64,000 bases of DNA from positions 6,205,690-6,269,689 of the forward strand of contig CM034403.1 in the NCBI GenBank assembly GCA_019925095.2, in the 5' to 3' direction. Positions 10,835 through 21,380 of this stretch are shown here, piece by piece; the stretch's first letter is position 1; the number at the start of each line of letters is the position of its first letter. The translations under genes and the position numbers were made by a program. The notes beneath the pieces were generated by a model, which saw only the letters and a program-made list of their open reading frames with translations, was not told the DNA's origin and did not search any database. The stretch is from Dendrolimus kikuchii (Eukaryota > Arthropoda > Insecta > Lepidoptera > Lasiocampidae).

Positions 10835-11395
10835 TGTAAAGTTATGAGCATCTTTGACAAGGTTAAATTTTCAATACTAACTGAATATAACAAACCAGAA
10901 GTCTTAGTACAGAAGAATAGACCTAATTACATGCGACCGAGATCTGACACATGTAAATATATTATACCTAAATATAATAATGTGTATGGGACAAGGCGCG
11001 AGGAATATATGATACCAAATATTATAAATGATCTCCCAGAGGACCTGCAAATCAAGTACGAAAATAACCATAAATTAATCAAATATAATCTTAAAAGATT
11101 ATATACTGATTCCCAAAGCGGACCATCATGTGCAGTCCTGGGACTTAAATGAGAACCATATACTAGAATGATGATACCCCTCCGCTTTTTTATCAAATCG
11201 GAACTAAACACTAGAATGATGATAACCCCTACGCGCCTCTGCTCCTATTTATTAAAATAAAAATATAGTGTACACGACTCCCTGCGGCACGAATAAACCC
11301 ATGAGGTTTCTGTGCCACAGATCAAATGTGAATGTAATGTATATGAATGTAAGCATATTGGATAATAAATAAATAAAAAAAAGAAAAAAAAAGAA
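10835..11395 (+). pseudogene. 3' end of a CR1/Jockey-type LINE
   Basis: A 102-codon frame (10844-11152) ends in a pattern typical of CR1/Jockey reverse-transcriptase C-termini: a basic region RPNYMRPRSDTCKYIIPKY, then GTRREEYMIPNIINDLPEDL, then a basic helix KLIKYNLKRL. It is followed by a ~240-bp 3' untranslated part and an A-rich tail (AATAAATAAATAAAAAAAAG). The upstream half of the protein is missing (5' truncation). TACTAGAATGATGATA-like words occur twice in the 3' part. The clade is inferred from the motif order. Confidence 0.65.
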
Positions 11396-13000
11396 TTAGC
11401 TATGTGTGAGCGAAATATTATAATAATTATGACAGATTACACACACATATATATATATATATGGTATAGATATATATACATATATATATGGGTCTAACAG
11501 CTGCCACAATAAACATAAATACATATACATAGCTCTTAAACTGGTCATCCTCAAAAAGAAATAGTTGCCTACACAATATACATAATAATATGTACAGTCC
11601 AACAATGTTAATATATAATCCGTTTGGTCTCAAACAATAATAATTATTTTCCCCTCTCGTGATATTCGACAGCAATATCCCTTAATATTCTCTTAAAATC
11701 AACAACACTAACCATAAATATGTCGTATCTAAGCCATAAATAATATCACGATGGCCAAAACTGAAACAATGGGGTTCGGGGTAGACAGAGATCGTAAAAC
11801 AAAACTGCGACGCAAATTGCCCCATTCTGTCCCTTTACACGCGTCGCGCCTGTTTCAGCCATATGAGAAAAACATTTTCCATGGCATAACGACAGTTACA
11901 CGTTGGGTCATGTTGCTCTACTTAATTTTTTTTTTATTAAAACTGATTTGTTGTCCGGATACTAATATTTGCACTCATATTACTACATTACGCTGTTATA
12001 ATATATGCTACTCAATAAGGCGTTTTATATTCAATAAAAGTCATATTGTTATGGAATTTATGTTATTGAATTTCTCCATGCCGGCAGTAGCATGGTAACT
12101 CATCTGATGCTACAAATGCTCATAAGCAAAGGTAATTACTTCATATACAGGGTCGTTAACATTTCTGCTATTCAGCAATATAAATCCACTACATTGAGTG
12201 TTATGCCTATGTGAAAGTCACAATGCAATCAGATTTGTGGTATACTAATAAGAAATTTTATTCAGTCACAATTAATATCAGGCTCTCACTGGTCAAGGTA
12301 ACAATATCTGTCTTTATGATAGGTAGGTAAACGGTAGACTCCAGTTGCCATGAAAATATTTGTAACTACTATAAATTACATAAATCAAACTACTTCGCTC
12401 ACCTCTTCTCCGCTTTCTTTAAAATAATTTCAAGGTTCAACAGTACTATTTGACGTAGGTAAACTCCAATTACCCTGGAAATGCATATAAAAGTTATGGA
12501 TTGAATATACTTTTTGAATATATTTTTTTATCAGCTATTTCAAGGTATTGTGGTCTAAAGTATCGACTCCTTAACCAACAAGCCATAATTTAATAGTTAA
12601 GTTTCCCGTGATATTTTTATCTCGTTTTACTAAAATTAATTTTAATTTTCTATTTTACTTAGAAAACAAAGTTAATACCTAGCTTAGACATATAAGTACT
12701 ATTAACGAAATGTGATAAAAAATAATATAGAGTATCATTCCCTTCATGACATGCATCGTTTAACCCTACGGGCAGCCACCTGTTGCGTGCACACGACAGG
12801 CCCATATAAGTATCTCCCCCTACTCATATAGGCTTGTCCCATGTCCCATGGCCCGGGACGCTTCGGCAGCAGTTTTACCGTAACGGGGAAAATTGAGTTT
12901 ATATTTCCGAGTTAACAGGGTATATTTATTCCAGCAGCATTAGAAGGGTTGTTTTTGGGGTATGTGATGAAAACGATCTGTGAATTACTCTCTATTATTG
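11396..13000. other. Gene-free DNA with a TA/CA-rich tract and a small G+C-richer island
   Basis: 11,440-11,490 is a CA/TA-rich tract. 11,750-11,880 is G+C-richer, with GGCCAAAACTGAAACA facing CCTGTTTCAGCC, a loose inverted pair about 110 bp apart. 12,760-12,900 is another G+C-richer patch. The frame at 11751-12098 (115 codons) loses protein-like character after about 55 residues. I do not recognise it and would not call a gene. Confidence 0.35.
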
Positions 13001-13009
13001 TGGCTGGTA

Positions 13010-13075
13010 AGAAGCTAAGACCGTGGAGTCTTGAGTACTTGAGCCTCTATAAAGAGCTAATTGAGGTTACTCAAG
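13010..13075 (+). pseudogene. Possible tiny fragment of the family L LINE 3' end
   Basis: The translation contains RPWSLEYLSLYKELIEV. It resembles the GPWGPEAHKLYRDIVKRLVDV region of the LINE at 19,681-20,755. Only about 20 codons match, so this is tentative. Confidence 0.3.
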
Positions 13076-13544
13076 TTAAACTTTCTTTCTTAGCAATTCG
13101 TAAAATCTTATACCTCAACTTATAGAACTATAAATAGTTCGTCAGAAATCTTCCCTTGTGTCGCATCATAAGTTTAAAAATATATAAATTTGCAGCCTAC
13201 GATATGTCATATTATAAAAGCATTATATGCCAACATCATTGCACTAAAACCGATCTAACATACTCATCAACTTCCTGTTAGAAAAATTTCAATGTTTACT
13301 AAACATCTCACTAGAAAATAACGTATAAAATATTCAAGGCATGTACTTCGCACGGGGATCTGGTACTTTTTCGATTGCTAACTGTGCGACCCCCCAACCT
13401 GTGGCCGCGGGCATCAGTAAATGGGACATTAAACGCCCCACACACGTCTTACTTTCGTGACTTTTGGATATTTCTGTATGGACCAAGTTAGTGGATAGTG
13501 AGGCTGTAAAAATATACAAGCAAGACGCAGAGAGAACCTTCGTT

Positions 13545-14065
13545 TGTATTATATATACTGTATGTCCTTCAAGACCACGGACCATGAAAAAGGGCCCGGA
13601 CTTTTGGAGGGCTTGCGTGGGCCTATGGGAAGGCCAACACGTACAGGCCCCTTGACAAATTTAATGTAAATGTAGCGTGACACTGACCGGCTATTATCCC
13701 TGTCTACACTATATAGTAATGCACCCAAGGACAAGCCCCGGCCAGTGTAGGACTATTGTGGTAAATGAGGACAAAAAGTACCGGGCTATTGGGGTGAACT
13801 GCTAATGGTACTAGAGGTCTGGGAATATGGGGACTATGGTGTCTGCCCGTCGCAATGTTCAGGGAATATGGAAAAATGGGCAGACGGTGACTCGCCACTC
13901 GCTGCATGGGCCCCAAAAAATGCCATAGAAGACAGGGGCAACATGGGTGTGAGTGGCTAAGGGGTGTAGAGAGGTGGGCTGCAGGTTCACCGAAGCTACT
14001 TCTGACGTGATGCCATTTATCACTTCCATCCCTGGAGCTTGAGTCTTAGCTCTAGTATTACATCT
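13545..14065 (-). repeat. Dispersed repeat, family I, left copy of an inverted pair
   Basis: Matches 17,160-17,655 in reverse complement over about 500 bp with modest divergence. Shared words include CCAAGGACAAGCCCCGGCC, GATGCCATTTATCAC and GGGCAGACGGTGACTCGCC. The relatively G+C-rich, LINE-3'-end-like sequence has frames on both strands, but none is shared as an intact protein. Class unknown. It may be a 5'-truncated LINE end or part of a larger unit. Confidence 0.8.
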
Positions 14066-14534
14066 TATTATTAATATTAATGAATATGCATCAATGTCAA
14101 ATACTGTAGACTGTGACAGTGCAGTGGGTGACACAATATACAGCGTATCTTTTCTTTTTTTTTATAAATAAATAACGCAATAAACGCAAAACGGCAATAA
14201 ATAACGCATTCTGTGACGTATTATTACCAAAATTCCTGAATATGCGACCTATGATTTGTATTGCCATCTGTTTTTATTCTTCTAATTTCAATAATATATG
14301 ATTTCAATACGACAATGACATGTAATATTATCTTATAATATATAGTTATATAAGTACGACGATTACAGTTATTATACTATGAATGATTTTCTACACGACC
14401 GCACCAAATGCGAATAATGCGGTCGCTACCAAGCTCATTCCGTAATTATATTTATACAAATTAGTTAGTTCAAAGTATATTTAAGAAAAAAGAGATCATG
14501 AATGTATGTTCTTAATAATAATGAAGTAAAGAAA

Positions 14535-14610
14535 TCTTTCTGGGGAGTTTATTGCGCCGCTTCTTCTCCTTTAACATTAACTAAAACTGTTTTAGAAGCG
14601 GCAGCAGACT
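14535..14610 (-). repeat. Short dispersed repeat, family E
   Basis: CTGGGGAGTTTATTGCGCCGCTTCTTCTC reversed resembles the GAAGAAGC..CAAGAAACTCCCCAGC words at 60,370-60,520. Weaker relatives are at 16,960-17,010 and 48,845-49,010. Probably the tail of one LINE or SINE family. Confidence 0.55.
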
Positions 14611-14715
14611 CACAACTTTCAATAAGTAATCCATGAGATTCCATTTTGAAATGAAATTCTCTCTTCTCTCTTCTATATATCTACATATACTTACATATAA
14701 TTTTCATTTCATTTA

Positions 14716-14879
14716 TGGCCGATTTTTCAATCAAGTTATCAGTGGATTAAATTAGAACCCGACTGAATTAAAAACTGAACCAATTCAACTGATTCCTTCA
14801 CGCAACAGTCATTTTTAATTTTACCATGTTGGACTTTATTCTATGAGTAACTTTTATCTGATGATTGAAACATCGGCCC
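14716..14879. mobile_element. MITE with TWA-type target duplication, family P, copy 1
   Basis: The inverted ends GGCCGATTTTTCAATCA and TGATTGAAACATCGGCCC differ at about one position in 17. TTA occurs on both sides (14713-14715 and 14880-14882). A 3-bp TTA/TAA duplication with GGGC-type ends is the PIF/Harbinger pattern (established knowledge). No transposase; 164 bp. Confidence 0.7.
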
Positions 14880-15223
14880 TTAGTCAATTTAAGGTAATAT
14901 TTTCAGCTGATGATGTCGACGTTTCATTTTCGCTACGTCTTATAACTTATCCTACAAACATATTGTTAGCAATCCCCTCTACGGAAATCGGACCGCACAC
15001 GATGTGTCTGTGACCGCACTAATTCTAATGACGTCATTATGAAGAATATGATTTTGTGGATTATAATAGAACGTATGTCAAGCGCATAATGTATGAGAGA
15101 GGCATTTCGATTGTGTAATCTGACTCGAAAGTTTTGATACTTGCAATTTTTATATCTTAGAATCGCTATTCTTATTAAAGCAATTTTAAAATTAAGTAAG
15201 CATAAAACCACAAATATTTCTAA

Positions 15224-15528
15224 GGGCTGATTTTTCAATCAACAAATAAAATTAATTCATAGAGTAAAGTATAACATGATAAAATTAAAAATGTCAGTTG
15301 CATAAATAAAACACTTGAATGGTTTCACTTTTGAGTTCATTCAGGTTATAATTTACGGGTTGTCTGGAAGAGATCGCTTCTTAGCGATAAGACCGCCCAT
15401 TGTGCACATTTAGAATATTTTTGGGCTATAAGATTTTCTGTTTTCTGTAATGGTGTACAATAAAGTGTTATCTATCTATCTAATTTATTCTACTGATAAC
15501 TTTTATCTAACACTTAAGAAAACGGCCC
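15224..15528. mobile_element. MITE family P, copy 2, interrupted by a LINE end
   Basis: The left end GGGCTGATTTTTCAATC and right end AAAACGGCCC, with internal ACTTTTATCT words, match copy 1 at 14,716. It is flanked by TAA on the left and TTA on the right. The right end has drifted. The element holds a 125-bp LINE end (15,356-15,480), which is why it is longer than copy 1. Confidence 0.65.
15356..15480 (+). mobile_element. LINE 3' end (family T, ATCT tail) with 7-bp target duplication
   Basis: CGGGTTGTCTGGAAGAGATC opens and AATAAAGTG..ATCTATCTATC closes the insertion. TAATTTA flanks it exactly (15349-15355 and 15481-15487). The pairing GAGATCGC/GCGATAAG makes a small hairpin. Relatives lie at 18,960-19,190, 23,975-24,095, 51,400-51,655 and elsewhere. 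It is the 3' untranslated end of a LINE, or a SINE sharing that end. Confidence 0.85.
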
Positions 15529-15751
15529 TTAATCAATTTTAATTAAATACTCGTAAATACGTAACGAAGTGATAAGAATAGACTAAGTGCGAAACTACCT
15601 TCTACATCTTTATCAAAATTAGAACTAACAATAAAACAAAGATCATACTTAAGTTATTCACTTTTAAGACGTGAAAGTTTAAATAAAATACTTTGTATCA
15701 TATGTTTTCCTAATTTCGTAATACAATTTATAGAGATCAAGATATTTATAC

Positions 15752-15802
15752 CCTACCCTACCCCGCAAGGGAACTGGCGTGAAGTTATGTATGTATGTAT
15801 GT
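15752..15802 (+). mobile_element. 51-bp LINE family R insertion with 13-bp target duplication
   Basis: Only the last ~50 bp of family R (CCCCGCAAGGGAACTGGCGT, GAAGTTATG, ATGT repeats) were inserted. AAGATATTTATAC is found on both sides (15739-15751 and 15803-15815). Extreme 5' truncation with an intact 3' tail is the signature of target-primed reverse transcription. Confidence 0.88.
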
Positions 15803-15865
15803 AAGATATTTATACGTTTTTACATAAAACAATTATTAAGCTTTCTAAACTAATATATTATTATT

Positions 15866-16190
15866 TATTTTTTTATTTATTTTTTATTGCAGGAGTTCAG
15901 CAGCCAGGCAGACGGCCTACTTAATGGAAAGCGGTTACCATCGCCTATGGATATTTACAACACCAAAGGTACTACAAATGCGCAGCTGCTCTCTTAAAGG
16001 AGACTGGAACCTGGTCACTAATGCCGGAACACAACTCAAAGTTGTTATGACGACATACTTTAGACCAGGGGTGGTAGCCATCCAGTCGGGCAAACGCCCT
16101 ACCACCTGGCTGTGGGTTGTTTTGTCGCCTCTTACGACAGGCCGCCCGGCTGCAGGAAATTGTATTCTTTCTCCGTTCCTGCACGAATAA
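15866..16190 (-). repeat. Family A repeat, copy 5
   Basis: Full length. Long T-rich tail, then TTGCAGGAGTTCAGCAG, ending TGCACGAAT. A frame of 88 codons (15924-16190) lies within it and reproduces the peptide seen in other copies. Confidence 0.87.
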
Positions 16191-17045
16191 AATTATGGAA
16201 TTATTGAAAAATAAACAATTGTACGTTATTCCAAACGTCATTATGAGGGAATTTTATGTCCGTTTTGAATTAGTTCCCATTTTAAAATAAAAAAAAAACA
16301 AGTATCAAAAAGTTCACTCCATCTATCGCGATGTTATCGCGTTCCGACCCATACGCTAAGAAAAGATCAACTTAGATCCAACTTAAATGTAACTTGCTGT
16401 CACCAACGTGTCTTAAATATTCCCACAATCGATCACCACATACTTATCGCAACTTAAAAGCTTTATCTTAAAACTGTTTTATAAATAAGTTTTAATAGGC
16501 TTTTTGTTTTACTTTGTTTGCGTTTAAGTTACAACTTAGAAAACAATGTTATTAAGCTCCGGGTTTAATGTACTGAGAAGTAAAAGTTTCTAAAATTTTT
16601 ATTGTTTTATTAATGAATAATAGTTTCAATCAAAGTTGTTGTAATCGGTGCATTAGTAATTATAATGAATTTTTTGAAGTTTTATTCGATTTATAACTGA
16701 ACCAAATTGTATGAAAGTTAACAAACAAACAAAAATTAAATCATTTTAAGATATCGCGTCACGTTCCAGTAACGGAAGTTAAAATAATGATAATTTTAGA
16801 CTTATTAAACAACGCAACTCCGAAAAATTCCTAAACTAGATGGCGCCACAAACCATTATTCTATCAGTTTCTAATATTATATTTATCTTACAATCCGAAT
16901 CTTACAGATTACTTATTGAAAAGCATAAAACTGCCTACAAAGCAGTTTTAGTTACTGTTAATGAAAAGAAGCGGTGCAACAAACTCCCCAGAAACATATC
17001 TTCATAATAATTATTGAAAGTATTTAATAAGTTTTTAATTTTTCG
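16191..17045. other. Gene-free A+T-rich DNA
   Basis: Only a short family E-like patch at 16,960-17,010 (AAGAAGCGGTGCAACAAACT). No gene seen. Confidence 0.35.
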
Positions 17046-17049
17046 AAGC

Positions 17050-17655
17050 GAAGCCTTCGGTGAATAGCGACACCTCGTACCTGACTCCGGGAGCCAAGGC
17101 AAGGCCTCCGCCTCCTGACCCCGCCTCCGTGCTTGCCTTATCCAGCCGGCACGGAGTGGAGATCGTTAGAGCTAAGACTCAAGCTCCAGGGGTGGAAGTG
17201 ATAAATGGCATCACGTCAGAAGTAGCTTCGGTGAACCTGCAGCCCACCTCTCTACACCCCTTAGCCACTCACACCCATGTTGCCCCTGTCTTTTATGGCA
17301 TTTTTGGGGCCCATGCAGGGAGTGGCGAGTCACCGTCTGCCCATTTTTCCATGTTCCCCGAACATTGCGACGGGCAGACGCCATAGTCCCCATATTCCCA
17401 GACCCCCAGTACCACTAGCAGTTCACCCCAATAGCCCGGTACTTTTTGTCTTCATTTCCTACAATAGTCCTACACTGGCCGGGGCTTGTCCTTGGGTGCA
17501 TTATTATATGGTGTAGACAGGGATAATCGCCGGTCAGTGTCACGCCACATTTAGATTAAATTTCTCTAAGGGCCTCTACTTGTTGGCCTTCCCATGGCCC
17601 CACGCAAGCCCTCCAAATGTCTCCAAGTGTGGTCTTGAAAGACATACAAGTTATA
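17050..17655 (+). repeat. Dispersed repeat, family I, right copy of an inverted pair
   Basis: Inverted relative of 13,545-14,065, extending about 110 bp further inward, so the left copy is the shorter one. The 108-codon frame at 17060-17386 is proline-rich at its start and is not maintained in the other copy. Both outer ends carry TATATATA near CTTGTATGTC, as if the 3' ends of two truncated copies point away from each other. Confidence 0.8.
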
Positions 17656-18955
17656 TATACATCTGAATAATAAAATGTCTACCATTACAACATATCAAAT
17701 ATACTTATATTTATGTCAATTCATAATGTTTTATCGTCCATATACCTATTATTCTTTCTCTATGATTCGATCCTACGTCATTTGAATAAAAGGATACGAA
17801 TATCTTAGCCACTTACATAATACGCTTTACATAGATTAAATTGATGTCAAGCAAAAGATTTGAAAGCGTGAAAATGAGCGTAAAAAACATATTTTACATT
17901 ACGTACCATGAAATTTTAATATTAAAACACTTTTGAAGCTAAAAATTTGCTTTTGTAACTGTGTCTAGGTTTTTAATATAGATTAGTTATACCCCTGAAT
18001 TTGATTTTATTTCTCTACTTTTTTGAGTGCGTGTCCTAATTTCAAATTTATAACAAAGTATCAGCTAAATTTTAGGTCCTCAAGCGACGCCAAACAACGA
18101 AGTTCTTATAGAATCTTAAAGAGACAGATCTCATTTTACAAGTTCTCCATGCGAACATTCGTTTTTTTTCAATATTGTATTGGTTCTCATCGACCCGTAT
18201 TGCTCCTGATATCAGGTGGAAATGCAGTCTAAGATGAGGCACGCTTTCTTAGAAAATATCAAGACTTGTTCATGCGTGACTTGACGATACCTAAATTTTA
18301 CGTTTCAGGGAAGCGGACAACGGTAAAGAGTCCCACTCTTCAGGGATACGTATAATAAGAGTGGAAGCGTAGCACTTCGTCCGCTTGGTTAATATTTCCA
18401 CCATATATCGATGGCATGAAGCATGGCAGAAGTGTATTCTATAGAATATCGACAAACTAGCGACTCTGCATCGATGATATAGCCTAATAATCTATATTGA
18501 TATAATTAAATAAATCTGTAACTGGTTCGTTATATACCCTTACCACCTACCTACCTTCTTCTTGGATATTATTTTCTTTAGCTTTACGGTTTACATAGAC
18601 CGGCACTAAGTTTTTATTTGATTACCTACTTAACGGTATTAAGACACCGGATTATAACATTTTTTGCGAATTTATTTCGGATTAACTTTTTATTAGGCAA
18701 AAACACAACGATAACGCGTTTAAGCTTTTTTCTTAAGAAAAACGATACAAATTGACGACTGTCTTGGTGTAACGGTTTAAACACCGGCCGCTATGTTCAC
18801 TGGTCTAAAGATCTTGTATTAGGTTCCAGGAAATCATATTAAACGTCCTATATGTAGCCTCACTACCCGACCACGACCTTTTTACTATGAGCGACTGCTA
18901 TTTCTTATGCTGCTATTAATATGTGTTATTGTCTATTTTTTTTCTTTTAATGATA
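17656..18955. other. Gene-free DNA with one inverted-repeat patch
   Basis: At 18,308-18,390, AAGCGGAC faces GTCCGCTT and CCACTCTT faces AAGAGTGG, so the ~80 bp could fold into a branched hairpin. At 18,755-18,830 there is a possible tRNA-like SINE head (GTCTTGGTGTAACGGTT, then GGTTCCAGG), too weak to call. Confidence 0.35.
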
Positions 18956-18959
18956 TGTA

Positions 18960-19190
18960 TTGTGTAATATCCATGTATCCTATTAATTACATGTATTTGA
19001 TTTGCACACCACCGTTATAATACACTCTCGATTCCTTTCACACAATCCACAGCTCGGCTTGTCTGGAAGAGATCGCTCTAAAGCGATAAGGCCGCCCTTT
19101 GTTCCTGCCTTGACACGATATGACTGTAAATGATTTACTTTATGTGTATGTGGTGAACAATAAAGTATTTTCTATCTATCTATTTATCTA
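18960..19190 (+). mobile_element. LINE 3' end, family T, longer copy
   Basis: GGCTTGTCTGGAAGAGATCG, AAGCGATAAGGCCGCCC, GTGAACAATAAAGTATTTTC and a CTATCTATC tail match 15,356-15,480. The upstream ~100 bp resemble 51,400-51,535. Non-coding 3' part only. Confidence 0.75.
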
Positions 19191-19362
19191 TTTCTATAAG
19201 CGTAGAAAATTATGACCATATAGTTAAATAATATATTAATTATTTTTATTACATATGTAAGTAGTAATAAAAATATTATAATATTTATAGTTTTATAATA
19301 ACTTGATACCGGAGTATTCTAACACCCGCTCTCTTTTATATATTTTTCTATATACTTTGAGA

Positions 19363-19548
19363 CTTTGGAGTTATGGGGACCTGAAGCTTACCTTTTTCGA
19401 GACCTTTCAAGACAATTGAAAGAAGTCTCGCGTGTTCAAAAGACTGGTATTTAGGGCAACGGACCAGTGTTGCAATACAGCGGGGAAATACGGCCAGCAT
19501 TTTAAGAACGCTCCCCACCGGCAGCGATCTAGACTACATTTTATGTGT
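19363..19548 (+). pseudogene. Fragment of a LINE polyprotein C-terminus (family L)
   Basis: Decayed reading includes LWGPEAYLFRDLSRQLKEVSR and then, after a frameshift, IAVQRGN-like words. These match the last ~60 codons of the larger copy at 19,681-20,755. It lies about 130 bp upstream of that copy and in the same orientation. Confidence 0.65.
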
Positions 19549-19575
19549 AAATATGTTTAGAATACTTTTTATTAT

Positions 19576-19618
19576 AAACAGTATTGGATAATACTGTTTA
19601 TAATAAAAGTATTACTAG
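19576..19618. repeat. Perfect-arm hairpin
   Basis: CTTTTTATTATAAACAGTATT and AATACTGTTTATAATAAAAG pair around GGAT with almost no mismatches. It sits just left of the hairpin MITE at 19,633. Confidence 0.8.
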
Positions 19619-19632
19619 TATTTACTAGTATT

Positions 19633-19705
19633 ACTGTCATAAGGTCGGCCGTATCATAACCGGCCTTTTTTATAAGACTTATAAAAAGGCCGGTTCTATC
19701 TTATT
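19633..19705. mobile_element. Hairpin MITE, family F, copy 1 (right end lost)
   Basis: Shares ~73 bp with 21,086-21,164: ACTGTCATAAGGTCGGCCG, then AACCGGCC facing GGCCGGTT around TATAAGACTTATA. The terminal GACAGT of the other copy is missing. The sequence passes directly into LINE coding sequence. Confidence 0.75.
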
Positions 19706-20755
19706 ATACTTTGGATAATGTTATTCGGTACTCGCTCTCATCGATTTTCAACATTCCTTTTGATGACCGTACATGGACTCAAGCCTCCCTACCAATAAGG
19801 TATGGAGGTTTGGGTATACGCAAAATTTCTGCAGTTTCTTTACCCACCTTTCTGTCTTCAGTGTACAGTACAAAGGACCTCATTGACTGAGGCCAGAAAT
19901 GCCTGGTCTGTGGTCTGCCCATATCAAAATTTACCCATAAATTTAAAGTCACAGAAGCTATGGGACGGCCCGCTTTGCTCATTGGTGCATAAAAATCTTT
20001 TGGATACGTGTGCCCATGAGACGGAGCGTGCTCGTCTCCTAGCTGTCTCGCGTTGGGAGTCTGGCTTGTGGCTGCAGGCACTCCCCTCGGCGAATTTGGG
20101 CACTTTTCTAGACGATAACGCGTTTAGAATAAGTGCTTGCATTCGCCTAGGGGCGGCCTGTGTTGTTCCACACCGCTGTCAGTGCGGAGATAAGGTCGAG
20201 CGCCTCGGTCACCATGGGTTATCGTGTAGCAGGAGTGCCGGCAGAATTTCACGTCATGCAACACTTAATGACATAATCCGTCGGGCTCTTGTCACCGCCG
20301 GGGTACCTGCCGTCCTAGAACCGAACGGCCTGTGCCGCGACGATGGCAGGAGACCCGATGGTATGTCATTGGTGCCCTGGAAGATGGGTCGCCCCTTAGT
20401 ATGGGACGCGTCTTGCGTCGATACTTTGGCAGCGTCCCATCTTCCAGCTACTAGCATGTCTGCCGGTACAGCTGCTGCACAACAGGAGGCCCTAAAACGC
20501 CGCAAATACTCAGCCATCGGAAATGGCTACATATTTGCGGCTTTTGGGGTCGAGACCCTGGGACCATGGGGGCCTGAGGCGCACAAGCTTTATCGGGACA
20601 TAGTCAAACGTCTGGTGGATGTCTCACGTGACCAAAAGACTGGTTTATACCTCGCACAGCGCATCAGCATTGCCATTCAGAGAGGCAATGTGGCCAGTCT
20701 TTTGGGCACGTTTCCGACTGAGAGCGGTCTAGAACTAGATTTTATACTTTAATTT
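19681..20755 (+). pseudogene. LINE polyprotein C-terminal region with zinc knuckle and nuclease-like motif (family L)
   Basis: Best-preserved coding stretch in the window. It begins in one frame (19,681-19,887) with SLSSIFNIPFDD, WTQASLPIRYGGLGIR and a stop. It continues about 10 bp earlier in the next frame to a stop at 20,752; the ATG at 19,802 is a shadow start. Counting from that ATG, a C-x-C-x8-H-x4-C knuckle lies at residues 126-142, RPDG at 184-187 and WD at 201-202, then GPWGPEA, SRDQKTG and RISIAIQRGN before the end. A CCHC knuckle followed by a PD...D motif after the reverse transcriptase is the layout of LINEs with a restriction-like endonuclease (R2/R4-like). Exact clade uncertain. 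The 5' part and reverse-transcriptase core are absent and a frameshift disables it. Confidence 0.75.
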
Positions 20756-20895
20756 TAGTTTGTATATATAGTTTATTTTTAGTTTAATTTATTGTATAGT
20801 TTAATTTATAAGTTAATTTATTTTTAGTATTTAATTATATGTTTTAAGTTAGTTTTAGTTTGATATTAATTGTTATTTTAATTTAATATTCAAAT
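20756..20895 (+). other. A+T-rich 3' untranslated tail of the family L LINE
   Basis: Repeats of TTTAGTTTAATTTA-like words directly after the stop codon. The copies ending at 38,500 and, on the minus strand, at 50,450 have similar T/A-rich tails. Confidence 0.55.
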
Positions 20896-21086
20896 ACCCT
20901 TGAACCAGTTTATCATTTCAACTACAAGATTCCGTTCGGCTCTACATCCCGGCTGATGTCATAATACATATTTAGATTAGACCCTCTAGCTACCAACTCT
21001 TCTTTATATTCTATCTTTCTTAAAATCTTCCGATCTGCTACTAATAGACGCATCTCCATTTAGCCTATTGGTAATAGAAAGTATTA

Positions 21087-21163
21087 CTGTCATAAGGTCG
21101 GCCGTATCATAACCGGCCCTTTTTATAAGACTTATAAAAAGGCCGGTTCTATCTTATTGACAG
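21087..21163. mobile_element. Hairpin MITE, family F, copy 2 (complete)
   Basis: CTGTCATAAG and CTTATTGACAG are imperfect inverted ends, with TTA on both sides. Inside, AACCGGCC and GGCCGGTT pair around a second palindrome. Total 77 bp, almost entirely foldback. Confidence 0.75.
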
Positions 21164-21380
21164 TTAATTCGCCTTACTATCGTTTAAAATTTGACATAAG
21201 CTCCATACATCTAATATCAAAATTCAACCGATGATAGAGAAAGTGAATGAATCGTAGATATAGGTACCTGCCATAAATAATAAGAGCTATCGGTAACGTG
21301 TTCCTGACTTTCAGAAACGAGCTCACTTTACCAATATATAAAATATACAGCACATATGTGCTAATAAGATGTTTTTTCTC

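Noticed and set aside
11751..12098. A 115-codon frame starting MAKTETMGFGVDRDRKTKLRR
   Set aside because: The start looks protein-like, but the rest drifts into A+T-rich noise. No family, splice structure or second copy is seen.
17060..17386. A 108-codon proline-rich frame
   Set aside because: It lies in repeat family I and is not kept in the inverted copy at 13,545-14,065.
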